From contig VIIQ02000638.1 in NCBI GenBank assembly GCA_007449985.2, positions 182,926 to 246,925 of the forward strand: 64,000 bases of DNA. Direction: 5' to 3'. The position numbers were made by a program, and so were the translations under genes. Under the pieces are notes generated by a model. The model was not told the origin of the DNA and did no database searches. It saw only the letters and a list, made by a program, of their open reading frames with translations. Below are positions 26,954 to 38,750 of this stretch, in pieces. The stretch comes from Desmodesmus armatus (taxonomy: Eukaryota > Chlorophyta > Chlorophyceae > Sphaeropleales > Scenedesmaceae). Each line of letters starts with the position of its first letter. Position 1 is the stretch's first letter.

Positions 26954-29900
26954 ATGCCAGATCCCCTGGTGCTACCTGCAGTCCTGCAAGTGATTGTAGA
27001 TCACGTAGAACCCTCTATTTTGCAGCTCCTGCTGTGCTCCATCGCTCCAGTCTGTCAGGCCTGGCAGGCAGCAGTTGCAAATCTGCCCAGTCAGTGTGTT
27101 GACGTGGCACTCAGCGCAAGCGAGGACACCGCCAGCCAGGCATGGTGGTGCATCATCTGCAGCTTCTGCTCCTGGCTCCCCCATCACACGGGCCTGGTGC
27201 GCAGCATCGACATCAGCAAGGGCTTGGCACCTGATTTCTCAGCATTCAGCTGCTGGCCGCTGCAGGAAGCGCTTGCCACAGCCCTAACAGCAGCAGCAGA
27301 CGGCAGTAAGGACCGCAGCACAGCTGCAGCATCAGCACAGCTGCAGGATGCTGAGGGCGATCCAGCAGTTGATCATGCAGCAGGCCCCAGCACGCAGCCC
27401 TCCCTGCAACTTCGAGCCTACAGCAGCGACTGCATGGGCAGCCGCTGTATCCTGGACGCTCTTCCTGCAGCCCACATCAACTCCCTGCAGCTGTCTTTGC
27501 CTCAGCACAGCCGCAGCGACGACTCCCTCCCAGGCTGTAACGATCTGGCAGCAGCATTTGAGCGCCTGCACAACTTGCAGTCTCTCAGCCTGTCTTTCAA
27601 GCTGCGGCAGGCCCTGTCAGAGCGCTGCTGCAGTTCCATCGGGAGCCTCACAAAGCTGACACAGCTCAACCTAGCAGTAGAGCTAGCAGCACCCACGGTG
27701 GCCGTGCTGCAAGCCGCTATGCAGCTCTTGCCGTTGCAGCTCCTGCAGCTGCGCTGTACCTACGAGTCGTGGGTGGGGTGGCAGTTAAGGCCGCTGACGC
27801 TGCTCACAGAGCTGCAGCTACACGTCCAGGACGTGTCCTCACCCCGCCCCAGGGCTTTGGAGCTGCCAAGTCAGCTCAAGGTGCTCACTCTGAATGCGGC
27901 ACGCGCAAACCTTATTCCTGCCGAGCTTTTGGACGCAGCGCACGAGGCTACCTCGGGCAGGGAGTGGGGTGCAGAGGTCCCATGCAACCTCACATCCCTA
28001 CAGCACCTACAGGCGTTTAGTTTCAAGACCTGGCAGCAGCTGCCGCATGCGTTGGTGCAGTACCTGACCCAGGCGACATCCCTTCAAGATGTCAGCTTGG
28101 CCATTGAGTCTGTCCGGGCAGCCATCAGCAGCCGGCAAGAGCTGACCAACCTGAAGCACCTGCAGCGTTTGCGCATCAGCTGGGCGAATATGGACAGCGA
28201 GGCGGCAGTTGTGCAGCGGGCGGAGTTCCTGCAGCTGATGGCCTGCCTCGGAGCTATTACCACCCTCACAAGCCTCAAGGTATGCTCAAGTTGCGACGTG
28301 CATTATTCTGCGACGCCCCGTTGCAATCGGCACTTGCGACGGCGTTGCAACGCGTCGGAGTAGAACTGTGCCCTAACGCTGTGGCATTGATTGGCTACCT
28401 GCGCATTCGTCAGGCTGCAGGGCTGGAGAGAGTGTCGCGGGTAGGTATGTGGTGTATGCTCATTTTGCGATAGCTGTTGAACTGCAAACACTGTCTGTGG
28501 TGCGCAGGTGTGTGCATGGCTGCATATACATAAGTCATCACTAAATGGGCATCATATCATTTGTGGACATCATTGACTTGGTGACCGTTGGATGGGCAGT
28601 TTTGGAGCAGCACACCTGTTGTGACATTGCGCCCGCGAGCAATGTCAGGCTGTTGCTGCAGCTGTCTCACACATCCTTGTTACCTGTTGCATACGCTGCA
28701 CCTGCTCCGCTGCCAACCGCTAACTCCTGCATGACCTGCTGTGTGCATCATCCATGTTGCCGCAGCTCAACATCAGCATGCCACCACCAAGCTACTGGAT
28801 CCAGCTAGGCCACCCAGCAGGCTACCTGGCTCAAATGGCAGAGCCAGGCTATGGCTTGGGCCCTCTGGAGCTTGCTCCTCTAGGAGACTCTGCCCTGCCA
28901 CTGCCTCTCAAGGTGTTCACTCACTTCACAGGCCTCAGCAAGCTGCAAGAGCTTCAGGTAAATAACCCCTGACATGAGAGACTGGGGTACGTCAGTAGGC
29001 CCTCTCGGCACCCTCGTGAGCCACTGGCTCGCTGGCTAGTGCCGGGGTGGGGACCCTGTCCCCAATCACTATACTGTACTGTACTGTACTGTACTGTAAT
29101 TCTGGGATTTCTTCTGAAGGTGTGAGTGGGGGCATTGTACTCATAGGAGGGTTGGAGTAGTACCTCCTGGCCCAACTTGCACCAAACTCGACCCTTATGC
29201 ACAGCGGCGCACTGACGCGCCAAAATGAGAGTGCATTCAGAAGATCATGCACTGCAGTGCGGTCGCTTCACTCAGTCAGCAATGGTTGCTGCCTTGATGC
29301 AGGTTATCCTGGGGCCCCTGCCGGGCAACCCTACGTACGGTGCTCTGACGGCAGGGCTGGTGGTTCAGCTGGAAGCAGGGTCAGCACAGCAGCTGTCAGG
29401 TGGGCGCGCGTGTGTGGGTGTGTGGACGCATGGTGTTCATGATACCATGGCATCTCACGAGGCCAGCCAACGTGTGTTTCATCTGGAGGGTCTTTTCCTT
29501 TTGATCCTCTAGTGTGAACCTCTATTGTGAAACTGTTGTGAGGTCAGGGCCATCTCGGCGTCGTGTGTGACGCTTGCTTGCCTGGTAAGGCTGGCAAGCT
29601 TCACAGGACTGCCTTCACATAGTTGGCATTCCTGACCAGATGCATGCGCATTTCTGACCAGTGCCGCGCCCGTGTGCTCACCACCAGGGTCTGTGTGGTG
29701 ACTGCAGCACGGCACATTGACAAATGCTCCCAAATGTGCCTGATTGTACTGCCTGCTGTTTTCTTTGTAGTGCTGACATCCCTGACGTCCCTGCAGCTTC
29801 AGGACCTAGGGGCAGCTGTGGATGATGCAGCAGCAGCAGCCCTGGCTGGCTGCCTCACAAACCTGAGGCACCTTGAGCTGCAAGGGAGCTATGTGGAGCT

Positions 29901-29973
29901 GGACGCAACGGCTGCGGCCTTGCGGCGGCTGCCTCTGCTGACAGAGCTGCATGTGTGGGAGGAGGGCGAGTAA
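26954..29973 (+). CDS. F-box-like leucine-rich-repeat protein, function unknown
   Basis: Four exons, 26954-28279, 28766-28957, 29303-29399 and 29771-29973, join in phase to encode 605 residues. The N-terminal 45 residues (LVLPAVLQVIVDHVEP then VCQAWQAAV) resemble an F-box, a Skp1-binding module of ubiquitin ligases. The rest is irregular leucine-rich repeats: HNLQSLSLSF, LTKLTQLNL, LTELQLHVQ, LKVLTLNA, LQHLQAFSF, LKHLQRLRIS, LSKLQELQ, LTSLTSLQLQDL, LTNLRHLELQG and LPLLTELHVW. An upstream TTG at 26930 is in frame, but the ATG at 26954 is preferred. Large families of such LRR proteins are common in volvocine and related algae; substrates are unknown. Intron 2 carries a SINE-like repeat. The F-box call is an inference from weak similarity; the LRR call is secure. 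Confidence 0.78.
28971..29098 (+). repeat. SINE-like dispersed repeat with GTACT tail, copy 1
   Basis: About 128 bases starting GAGAGACNGGGGTAC and continuing through TAGGCCCT, GGCACCCT, GAGCC and GCTGGCTAGTGCC to GTCCCCAA, ending in about five TACTG units (29072-29097). A second copy lies at 47092-47221. The body-plus-simple-repeat-tail layout suggests a retroposed SINE. It sits in intron 2 of the LRR gene, 13 bases past the donor. Confidence 0.7.
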
Positions 29974-31146
29974 CGGCAGGAGGGCAGTCACATGCGGCAT
30001 GTACAATGCACTCAGCTTGAGTCAAGCAGAAACAGTCCTGTGTGCCACAAGGAGAGGTAGGAGGGGAGAGAAGCACAAGACAGCACTCGGCTGAGGTTTG
30101 TTTGTTTGTATGTGCACACACGGTTGGTTTCCTGTCTGCTGCTTCAGTGGCCTGGCCGATGGTGGTCATAAGACAGCTGGCAGCGCATGTAATGTATGCT
30201 CACAGAGCAGCAGCATTGGAAGTTTGCTTTTTGTTCGCTCATGCAGGGTTCGTCACCTGCGACAACACAGCTTTGTTTGTGGCGTGTCTTATGCAGTATC
30301 GGTACACTTACAACTGTGTCCTGTGCTGTGCCGTGTGTCATGCAGGTGATGGTGTGCACAAGACGGCGGTGACTTCATTCGCCGAAGCTGCGGACAATTG
30401 TCTGTGCAAGCAGGCCTGCGGGGTTGTGTGTGTGCTGTAGGTGTACTTTGAGTTGTGAAGCAGCCTCAGTTGTGGTTTACTGTGATCAGGTCCGTACTGG
30501 TTGTTCGGGCAGCAATGATGCTCATGTAACTGATCTGGGCGCCCTGATCAGCTGTAGCAGTGTAGCTGGCTGGCCTAAGTTTGATTCGTCTTTGTTGAAC
30601 CAAGCGTGCCATCTTTGCTGGTTGGAAAGTACAGGACAGCATCTCCCGCCGCTGTGAGAGAGATGTGCAGGCTGGCAGAGGCGCCAACGCCCTGCAACGC
30701 TTGGCAGATGCTGTGTTGCGTGTCACACGCCGGTCCCTGCATATTTGGATGTCATGGAAATCCCAACGTATGACACCACTCCACTGATCTGGGTCTGGGT
30801 GCACTGTGACGTAAACATTGGACAGAATACAACTGCACGAGGCCGTATCGTTCTTGATCTTGCCCCAAACACCTTGTATCATCGATCGAATGCCATTGTA
30901 ACAAAGCTTGGAGCGTGATCACATAGCATGAAGTGCCTTTCAAGTACACCCCACCAGTCAAGCTATCGCCTGGGCCCCGGTACCCGTCACGCTCCCCATG
31001 CATGCAGTAGCATCTTGAGAATCCCAGCGGGTGCTTTGCGGACTGCCTCGCGTTTTGGTTCCGGTGATCAGCCCCGCCATGGCAGAACAGGCGTTATAGC
31101 GCAAGCTGGGCCCTCTAGCTCCCTCGGAGCGCTGTTCACGGACTTC
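29974..31146. other. Intergenic region: LRR 3' flank and YeeE-A promoter
   Basis: About 1.2 kb. The first 220 bases are the LRR gene's 3' UTR. From 30928 an ATG-initiated frame runs into the proposed YeeE-A start at 31147; its translation is rich in Ser, Arg and Ala with one acidic residue and could be a transit peptide of that gene. Nothing else was recognised. Confidence 0.45.
30188..30192 (+). terminator. Probable poly(A) signal of the LRR gene (TGTAA)
   Basis: TGTAA occurs 215 bases after the LRR stop codon, a normal distance for a green-algal poly(A) signal. Confidence 0.45.
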
Positions 31147-34100
31147 ATGCCAACTTCCGTAGCAGCAGGCGAGTCCGCTGTGCTGACAGCACTTCTGCTT
31201 GGTGTTCATAATCCTGTTATCCTGCCACTGGTACTAGATAGTGCTCTGCACACGGGGATGCACAACTGTTGAGCGCAATACCTGCCTCTGGTCGACTTGA
31301 AAGAGCAACTGACAGCTGCTGCTTGCCTTGTTCGCACCCGGGACACCTCCTGCCCTGTCACCCACTTGTTGCAACAGCAGCTGCAGCATCAACAGTCATG
31401 CAGTTCACACCTGTGACAGCTCTGGTGGGTGGCCTCACCCTCGGAATCGCAGCAACTGCCAAGTTTGCCATCACAGGCCGCGTCCTAGGCATCAGTGGGG
31501 CACTCAAGGGCCTTGTGCAAGGCCACATCACCTCTTGGCGAGCCCTCTTTCTGGGGGGCATGGTCGGGGGTGCAGTGGTGGCAAACGCGATCACCCCAGA
31601 GGCATTTGACATACTTCCATCCACCTTCACGGTAAGCAGTATGGTGCTTGCACCATGGGATGGGTCCGAGGCATTGGTGGTGGGGGAGGGCGGGGGGGGG
31701 GGGGGGGGGGGACCCCACCCCACCAAGTGTCTTTGGAACGGGCGAGCAGGCTGCTTGCAGCATTTGATACAACTTGGTCCGTGTTCCTTCTTCATGGATG
31801 AGTTTGACTCACAGTGCGCAGCTAGCTCACACCCCCAGAAGTGTCTATGGAACGGGCCACCAGGCTGCTTGCAGCATTTGATACAGCTTGATCCTTGCTC
31901 CTCCTTTTTCAACGGAATTGGCTCACAGTGCGTACTTGGCTCACACTGGATGTCCTCGCTGCTGTGCAGGTGGCGAGGGGGCTTGTGGGTGGTCTGCTGG
32001 TGGGCCTTGGTGCAGGCATCGGCAACGGCTGCACATCAGGCCATGGCATCTGCGGCAATGCACGGCTGTCTGTGCGCAGCATGTTCTACACGTGAGTTAC
32101 CAGCCACTGCTGGGTTGCTGTGTGTTGGGATGTGGTTGCCACCCAGACAAACGGGCATAGGCAGTGGTGCATTGCCACTGTTCTCACATGTGACGGCACT
32201 GCTTTCTCAAGCAGTGTGACAGGTGTGCTAAGGTCAGGTGCACTGGGCAGCTAACAAAACCTAATGATCAGTCGTAATTAGTCAGCAGTGGCTTGAGTGC
32301 AGTTTGTTTGCAGCACTGCAGGGCCATGCAGCCACCCCGCGTGCAAGCATCCAGCCCTCTTAGTTCCCCTGGCCATTGCAGCACTTGCCCTGTGCACCCC
32401 AGAACCGCCCTTCCACTGCCGCACATGAGCACCACTGCCTGTTGGGTGCGCTTGTCCCGCTGCTTTGTCCTCAACCGCAGGGCGGTATTCATGGCAACGG
32501 GCATGGCAGCAGCAACACTCACACAGACGGCAGCAGCACTGGGCATTGCCCCCACAGCAGCAGCCCTCACGTGGCCAGCAAGTGACGTGGCCAACTCTGG
32601 GGCGCTGCTGGCAGCAACAGCAGTGCTGACCTTCATGGGCCTCGCTAGTGCAGCTCAGGCGGTGGGTGGCTGCTGCTGACCAGTGGTTCTAAAGTAGATC
32701 TACATTGCTTTGTTGTGTTGCAGTCAACGCCGTCCTGATTGGCAGTGTAAACAGGGCGGTTGAATGCGCAGCTGACTGGTGGCGAGCCTGCTGGATCTAA
32801 GGTGTGCACATGTGTCTTACAAGCTTTTGTAGTGAGCAAAGCTTGTGTTGGGCCATGTGCTTTTTGGGGATGTGTGCACGTCCTAGGTGCCAGGTTTGGT
32901 CCACAGTACTTTGTGTGTGTATTTTTTTTGTTTGACCGGTGTATTGCTTGCAGGTCAAGGAGCCCAAGTCTGTTGAGCTGTTGACAGAGCTGTCTGCTGG
33001 CGCCCTGTTTTCTTTCGGCTTGGTGTACACAGGCATGGTGCGGCCCACCAAGGTAAGCTGATGCCGCTGTCTGGTGCCTGAATGTTTGGCGAACCGCCTC
33101 GTGAGCCCCCGGCCCCTGATGCGGTTGCTGGGGGCAGCAAGTGCTGCTGCAGTTGTCGCTGGAACAACATCCTTGTACTGCTCTTGATAGACTGTGCCAA
33201 GCTGCATCTCACATGCAGCGCATGCCTGCCAGGTGGCAGGTTCTATGAATGTGGAGGTTGGTGATCGCGCTATGGCGGCAACCTGGCAGTTGGAAGCTTC
33301 ATGCAGCTGCGGCCCTTGTGCTTACGACCTGAGTAGGTGGTCAGTTTTATGATTTACTCTGTCATCTTGGGCTGCTTTGCTCCCAGGCTGTTGGCTTCAC
33401 TTGCGCAGCAAAGCAAGTGACAGCCAGCATCATTGGAGTTCAGGATGCTTGCATGCTGTATCCGTTTGCTTGGTCAGTTACAATTCCCTGTTTGCTGCTG
33501 TTGTGCTGGGTTGTGCTGCCAGGTTGCCGCCTTCCTGTCTCCCACTCACCCCGCCTGGGACCTGAGCCTGATGTTTGTGATGGGAGGAGCACTGCTGGTG
33601 GCACTGCCAGGTGGGGGGTGCCTGGTTGCTATTCGCACCTGCTGTTCACCTATTGAACACAATGCCCGCAGTGTTGCTCTACACCCAATGTGGTTGTGCG
33701 CGTGGCATAAGCCAAATCGCAAGCAGCAGCTGTGTGTGGCCAGCCGGTGGGGCGTGCGCCCCCCTTGTACCCTCCCCACAAAACAGCAGTTCCAACGCTG
33801 CTGCATCTTCTATGATAAGTGACTCTCTGGCCCTCCGTGCTGTCTTACTCATCGCGTGTGCTGCTTCTGCCGGCCGTGACTTGCAGGTTTCCAAGCAATC
33901 CTCAGCAAGCGTGTCATATCCAAGCCGTACGCATGCGGCACCTTCGACAAGCCAACCAGCAGCAGCATAGACTGGAAGCTGGCGCTGGGCGGTGTTCTGT
34001 TTGGGGCTGGGTGGGGTGTGTCTGGTATGTGCCCAGGCCCTGCGCTGGTTGCGGCAGTTGCAACTCCCTTGTCGCCCATCCTGGCCTACATGGCGGCGAT

Positions 34101-34176
34101 GATGGCAGGGTTTTGGCTGCAGGGGATGTTCGTGACAAAGTCGAAGCCTGCTGTCAGTAAGCCTGCCACTTCGTAG
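31147..34176 (+). CDS. YeeE/YedE-family sulfur-transport protein, tandem copy A
   Basis: This is a polytopic membrane protein of the YeeE/YedE family; the bacterial member TsuA imports thiosulfate. Exons: 31147-31168, 31378-31631, 31970-32091, 32481-32661, 32954-33052, 33523-33610, 33887-34176; 351 residues. Both family half-domains are present, with NGCTSGHG near residue 111 and SGMCPGPA near 302-308, whose cysteines match the relay cysteines of the transporter. Intron 1 needs a GC donor (GCAG then GCGAGT). The codons just upstream of the conserved MQFTPVTAL are shared with copy B with synonymous differences only, so they are coding. A longer start at 30928 would add a 73-residue transit-peptide-like extension; targeting is therefore open. 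Intron lengths differ from copy B, but all six intron positions are identical. Transport of thiosulfate in this alga is an inference. Confidence 0.9.
31690..31948 (+). repeat. Poly(G) tract plus a two-unit tandem repeat in YeeE-A intron 2
   Basis: A run of about 20 G near 31691-31711 is followed by two diverged copies of a unit of about 109 bases (31728-31836 and 31837-31948), each with TGGAACGGGC, CAGGCTGCTTGCAGCATTTG and CTCACAGTGCG. The long frame that stays open across this intron is broken into exons by good splice sites and by comparison with copy B. Confidence 0.75.
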
Positions 34177-34861
34177 GCGTGTGTGCTGTGGATAAGCTGC
34201 GGTTTGGTTGGGACGACAGGGGGGCTGTACGGTCAGGTGTTACGCAGGCAGGATGTTTGCAGGTTTGGGCTGCTGCGGGAGTGGCTTTGTTGCTGTTTTT
34301 TAGGGGTGTGTGCAGCGTGTCCTGTTGTTGTGAGGTTGAACCCTGAAGTTGAGGGGTGGAGAGCGCTGCACCATTTGCAATTGTAGATGCTTGCTGCCCG
34401 CTGGGGTGGCTGTGTGGTGCATTATGGAGTGTTCTGGGTGGTGAGCCAGGAGAAAACGTGTGTGTAGTTTCAGGCAGGAGTATGGGCCACTGGCATAAGT
34501 GGTGTCTTTGTAGTGCTGCAACTCAACATTGACACGCATTTGACGTTTCTGCTTAACGGTTCTGCTCGAACTCGGGTGATTGACACTGGTGGCTTGGTGT
34601 TTGTCAGGCCTGACAGGGTGTCCTGGTCATCGATGATGTTGTGACGAACGAGTGACGTGTTCCGTGACGGTGGTCTTGAGACGGTGAAACCAGCTTTTCA
34701 TCTGTGCCAGAATACTTGATCGATGTGCAATTCGTTCACTATTCAACAACTGCCTCGCCGCGACTGCGACTGAGTCTGCGACACACAAAGGGAGCTCCTC
34801 GAGGTCTCGGCGTACCAGCAGGGAACCAACAACAAGAAACCACTTGGCTCTCACACCGAAC
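34177..34861. promoter_or_regulatory. Spacer between the YeeE tandem copies
   Basis: About 685 bases hold the 3' UTR of copy A and the promoter of copy B. No TATA box or TGTAA was found. The frame just upstream of the copy B ATG (34862) is open and Ser/Arg/Thr-rich but contains no ATG, so the short start is used. Confidence 0.45.
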
Positions 34862-37587
34862 ATGGTTGCAGGTGGGCTGTGTTGTTCTGAATTGTCCTGC
34901 TACTCAGTATTGCCGTGGCTTGACGCACCCAAGTGCATGGGCCAGGTCAGCAAGGACTTCAGCAGTAGCCCCCTGACACCACCACAACCCTTGCTGCTGT
35001 CTGTGCTACAGTCACGGCTGCATCAACGGTGATGCAGTTCACCCCTGTCACAGCGCTCCTGGGTGGAATCACCCTTGGCATATGCTCGCTGGCCAAGTTT
35101 GCCATCACAGGCCGTATCCTAGGCATCAGTGGGGCCCTCAGGGGCATCGTGCAAGTAAACTTCACTCCTTGGAGGCTCCTGTTCACGGCAGGGATGTTGT
35201 TGGGAGCGTATGCCGCTAAGCAGGCAGTGCCGCATGCGTTTGACGTGCTGCCGCCCACATTCACAGTGAGTCTTGTGCAACTTCTGGCAACCGTGGGTTC
35301 AGTGAAGTTCGGCATGCAAGGGAGTAGCTTGCAGCTATGGCGGTTGTCAGCAGCAGGGATGCCCACAGCCGGCAGGCTAACCCACCCCAGCGAGGCTTGC
35401 TGTGCAGTGAAAACCACACACATCCGATGCGTGTTGCAGTGTGCATCTAGCGCACTGCCTGATGTTGGGCAGAACTGCACAACAGCACTGCGTTACTCAA
35501 TGAGGGGAGTGGTGTGTGTATGTGTTGACACCTGAGTTGCATATGTGTATGCCTTGTGATGCTTTGCCCCAACAGGTAATGAGGGCTGGCCTCGGAGGTT
35601 TGCTGGTGGGGCTTGGGTCAGCCATTGGCAACGGCTGCACATCAGGCCATGGCATCAGTGGCAATGCACGGCTGTCTCCTCGCAGCGCCTTTTACACGTG
35701 AGCTCAGCTCAGCACAGAAGCAGCAGCCACCTCTGCATTTTTGCTGCCTCAGCAACAGCACCGATCTGAGCTGGCTATCACCTGCTGCCCTTGACGCCTC
35801 CCACAGGGGAAGCTTCAAGCTCGAGCTGTGCAGCTGCAGTGTGCTCAGCCAGCATTGTAGCCCTCCCCAAGGGCACTGTCAGCTCAAATAGGCAGCACCG
35901 TACCCCACCGGCTCGTGCTCGAATAGCAGGGCTTTGAAGTATGCTGCAGCCTGCAGTGACCTTGTTTTTCATGCCTGTCGGTGCATCAAGCTGCTCATGT
36001 CTTCTTGCAGGGTTGTGTTCATGTTGTCTGCCATGGCAGCCGCAACACTCACACACACCCTGGACTCACTGGGAGTCTCCAGCAAGGCCGCCACTTTGGC
36101 TTGGCCCACAAACGAGGTTGCAAAGACTGGCGCTCTGCTGGCTGTGGCTGCCCTTGGGTCATTCACAGTTCTGGCCCAAGCAGCACGAGTGGTGAGTGCT
36201 GCTTTTGCAAGCCCGGCTGCATGCTATGCCAAGGCTTGGCATGCGCCAGATGTGGTCCGAAATAGGGGCATTGCTTCTGAAATTGGTTGGCAGCATGAGT
36301 TTGGCAGTCAGCTCAGCTAACTGAGTTAATAGCACACCTGCGCTGCCAGATGGACAGCAGCTGTGCGTCTCGGCGTCGTGACAATCGACAGTCTTGTCCT
36401 CAGTGGACCATCTGATCCTCTCACATGTGTTCGGTCCCAGCAGCAAAGCACTGACCACAGCCACACCATGCAAAACCTCCTCCTGGCGCTGCAACACTCT
36501 GCACACTTGCTGACCATGTGGTTTTGTCTGTTCCTTGTGCAGCCAGCAAATGCCAGGCCTGTTGAGTGGGCAAGTGAGCTGCTGTCAGGACTGCTGTTCT
36601 CCTCTGGGCTGGTATATTCTGGCATGGTGCGGCCAACCAAGGTGAGGGTCGGCACTGCCAACACTGCTAGCAAGATGCCTATGGACATCAATGCATGGCA
36701 ACACGACCATTGGCGTGCAGAGCGGCCCCATTAGATCCTGCTGAAGGATGATGGTGCAATGTTTCCTGGAAGCTTTTTGGGATGGGTGTGTGTGCGTGTG
36801 CTTCCATCATCAGACTTCTTCTGCTGTTTGCATCACCCTTGAATACATAACTATTTTTCTGTTGGTAATGCGTAACTCTTTCCCTGCAAACGGTTTGCAT
36901 CATGGCCCTGTCTGCTGCTGTTGTGCTGGGTTGTGCCGCCAGGTTGCCGCCTTCCTGTCGCCCACTCATCCTGCCTGGGACCTGAGCCTGATGTTTGTGA
37001 TGGGAGGAGCACTGCTGGTCGCACTGCCAGGTGTGTATGGGGTGGCCCCTGAAGGCCACATGTCAGCTGCCACAGCAAGGGCGGCGCTACCACAGCCAGC
37101 TGTTGCAGTGCTGTTCACTGAAATGTGGCACAAGTCAGCAAGGCACATGACTGTTCAGATGACACTCTTCGACTACCATGCGGCCCATGACAGTAATATC
37201 ACACACTGTGCACATTGTGACGTTTGTTGCATTTACAACCTGCCCAATCCCAAGCACAACTGCTCCTGTGATGCATGCTGTCGCTATACAGGTTTCCAGG
37301 CAATCATGCATTGGAAGGTTCTGCGCAAGCCCCTCACCTGCCAGAAGTTCCATCTGCCAGTGGTCAACACAATCGACCCCATGCTGCTGCTGGGAGGTGT
37401 CCTCTTTGGTGCTGGCTGGGGCATCTCTGGCATGTGCCCTGGTCCAGCAATTGTGGCTCTGGTGGGCACACCTGTGGCCCAAACTTGGGTGTATATGCTG
37501 GCCATGCTGCTAGGCATGTGGATCAACAAGGTTGCTTGGCCAAAGGCTGCATGTGCCGTTGAGGAGGCAAGGTCCAAGGCTGAGTGA
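34862..37587 (+). CDS. YeeE/YedE-family sulfur-transport protein, tandem copy B
   Basis: Paralog of the preceding gene. Exons: 34862-34871, 35012-35265, 35576-35697, 36011-36191, 36543-36641, 36943-37030, 37292-37587; 349 residues. Exons 2 to 6 have exactly the same lengths as in copy A (254, 122, 181, 99 and 88 bases), and every intron phase is the same. NGCTSGHG and SGMCPGPA motifs are both kept, as are the hydrophobic segments, so both copies look functional. Here intron 1 has an ordinary GT donor after the 10-base first exon. The C-terminus diverges from copy A and is Ala/Glu/Lys-rich. Membrane location and sulfur-compound transport follow from the family; plasma membrane versus organelle cannot be told. 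Confidence 0.92.
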
Positions 37588-38750
37588 GGTGGCATGTTTG
37601 TGAAATCAGCGAATGGCTCGGAGCTCTTGAGCTTCATAGCTGCAGGGGTGACATTGCCTTGAGTCCAGCATGATTGACTGATTGAGCTGGCTGCAGAAGC
37701 ATGCCAACTTCGTATGCACTGCATGCATGTTGTTGTGGGGGCTGTATTCTTGAGCGTCCAACTATGTATCATGATGTGCATTGAGCAATGCACCAGGGTT
37801 GACATCATGGACCATGGTTGTCAGTGGACCCAGGCTTTGGAGGATGTGTGAACGTGCCAGAGCGCAGCAGCTGTTAGAGTTGTATGGCCCTTGGGGCTGC
37901 CAGTGTTGAGCCAAGAGATTTGCAAGTGCACACAGCTGGTGCGACCTGTTTCTGGCACGCTGAGTGCCTACTGTTCCTGTAGGAGTTGATGCATTGCCAG
38001 CTGCAGCTGCAGTGACTTTTGGTGCTTTTGCGTTATGGCCATGTGTCATCACTCAATTTCTGTACTCATGGTACAGATTGGGTGTCCAGTGATACCCCAA
38101 TGTTTCATTATTGCATCCACAGTGCATGCAGAATGCAGGCCGTTGAATCTGGAGTGTTGCCAACCATGCTTGGCCAGGATCAAGAGAGCATTTGAAGCAC
38201 GGCAGAATGGCACACTGAACAGATCCGAGAAACTTGAATACTTTTGCATTGAAGTGTTGCATCAATGAGATCATGCGTTGCCCTGCAAACAAGTGACCAG
38301 CGAATCGTACACCAACTTCCGTACCTTCCGCGCGTTTCTGAAGCACCAGCGTATGGGATGATGTAGTAACCCAGCTGATATTGTTGCTTTCACAAAGCTG
38401 CATCAAGGTGAAGTAGGCTCTCGATTTAGCTGCTGCAGAACGCGCGCCAACAGCCAGACAGGGGAGCCAGATCGACTGTAGGTGCGATATGACGGCAGTT
38501 CTTACACTGTGTCTACACTATCACAGTAAACGTCTGTTTGATGTAGGAGGGCGTTTGATCAGTTGCACATTCAGCGCGGATGGTCCTGCCGTAGCCATGC
38601 TGGCAACTTCAGGCGAATCGAGGTCCATTGGGTCGTTTTTACCAGTAAATAAGCCTACACTTGTTATTTTGAATCGACGGAGTGACCCTCTTTGTGCCTG
38701 TATACACCGTCTGTACGCAGGGTCGGAAACAGTGACACAGCAGCAGCAAC
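37588..38750. other. Intergenic region without a recognised gene
   Basis: About 1.16 kb between YeeE copy B and the secreted-repeat gene on the same strand. Short open frames on both strands have no domain, and no repeat or RNA gene was seen. The last few hundred bases presumably carry the promoter of the gene starting at 38751. Confidence 0.5.

Noticed and set aside
31269..32219. A continuous 316-codon frame across YeeE-A
   Set aside because: It reads through a poly(G) tract and a tandem repeat between good splice sites. Copy B shows the same exons separated by unrelated sequence, so it is exon 2, intron and a frame artefact.
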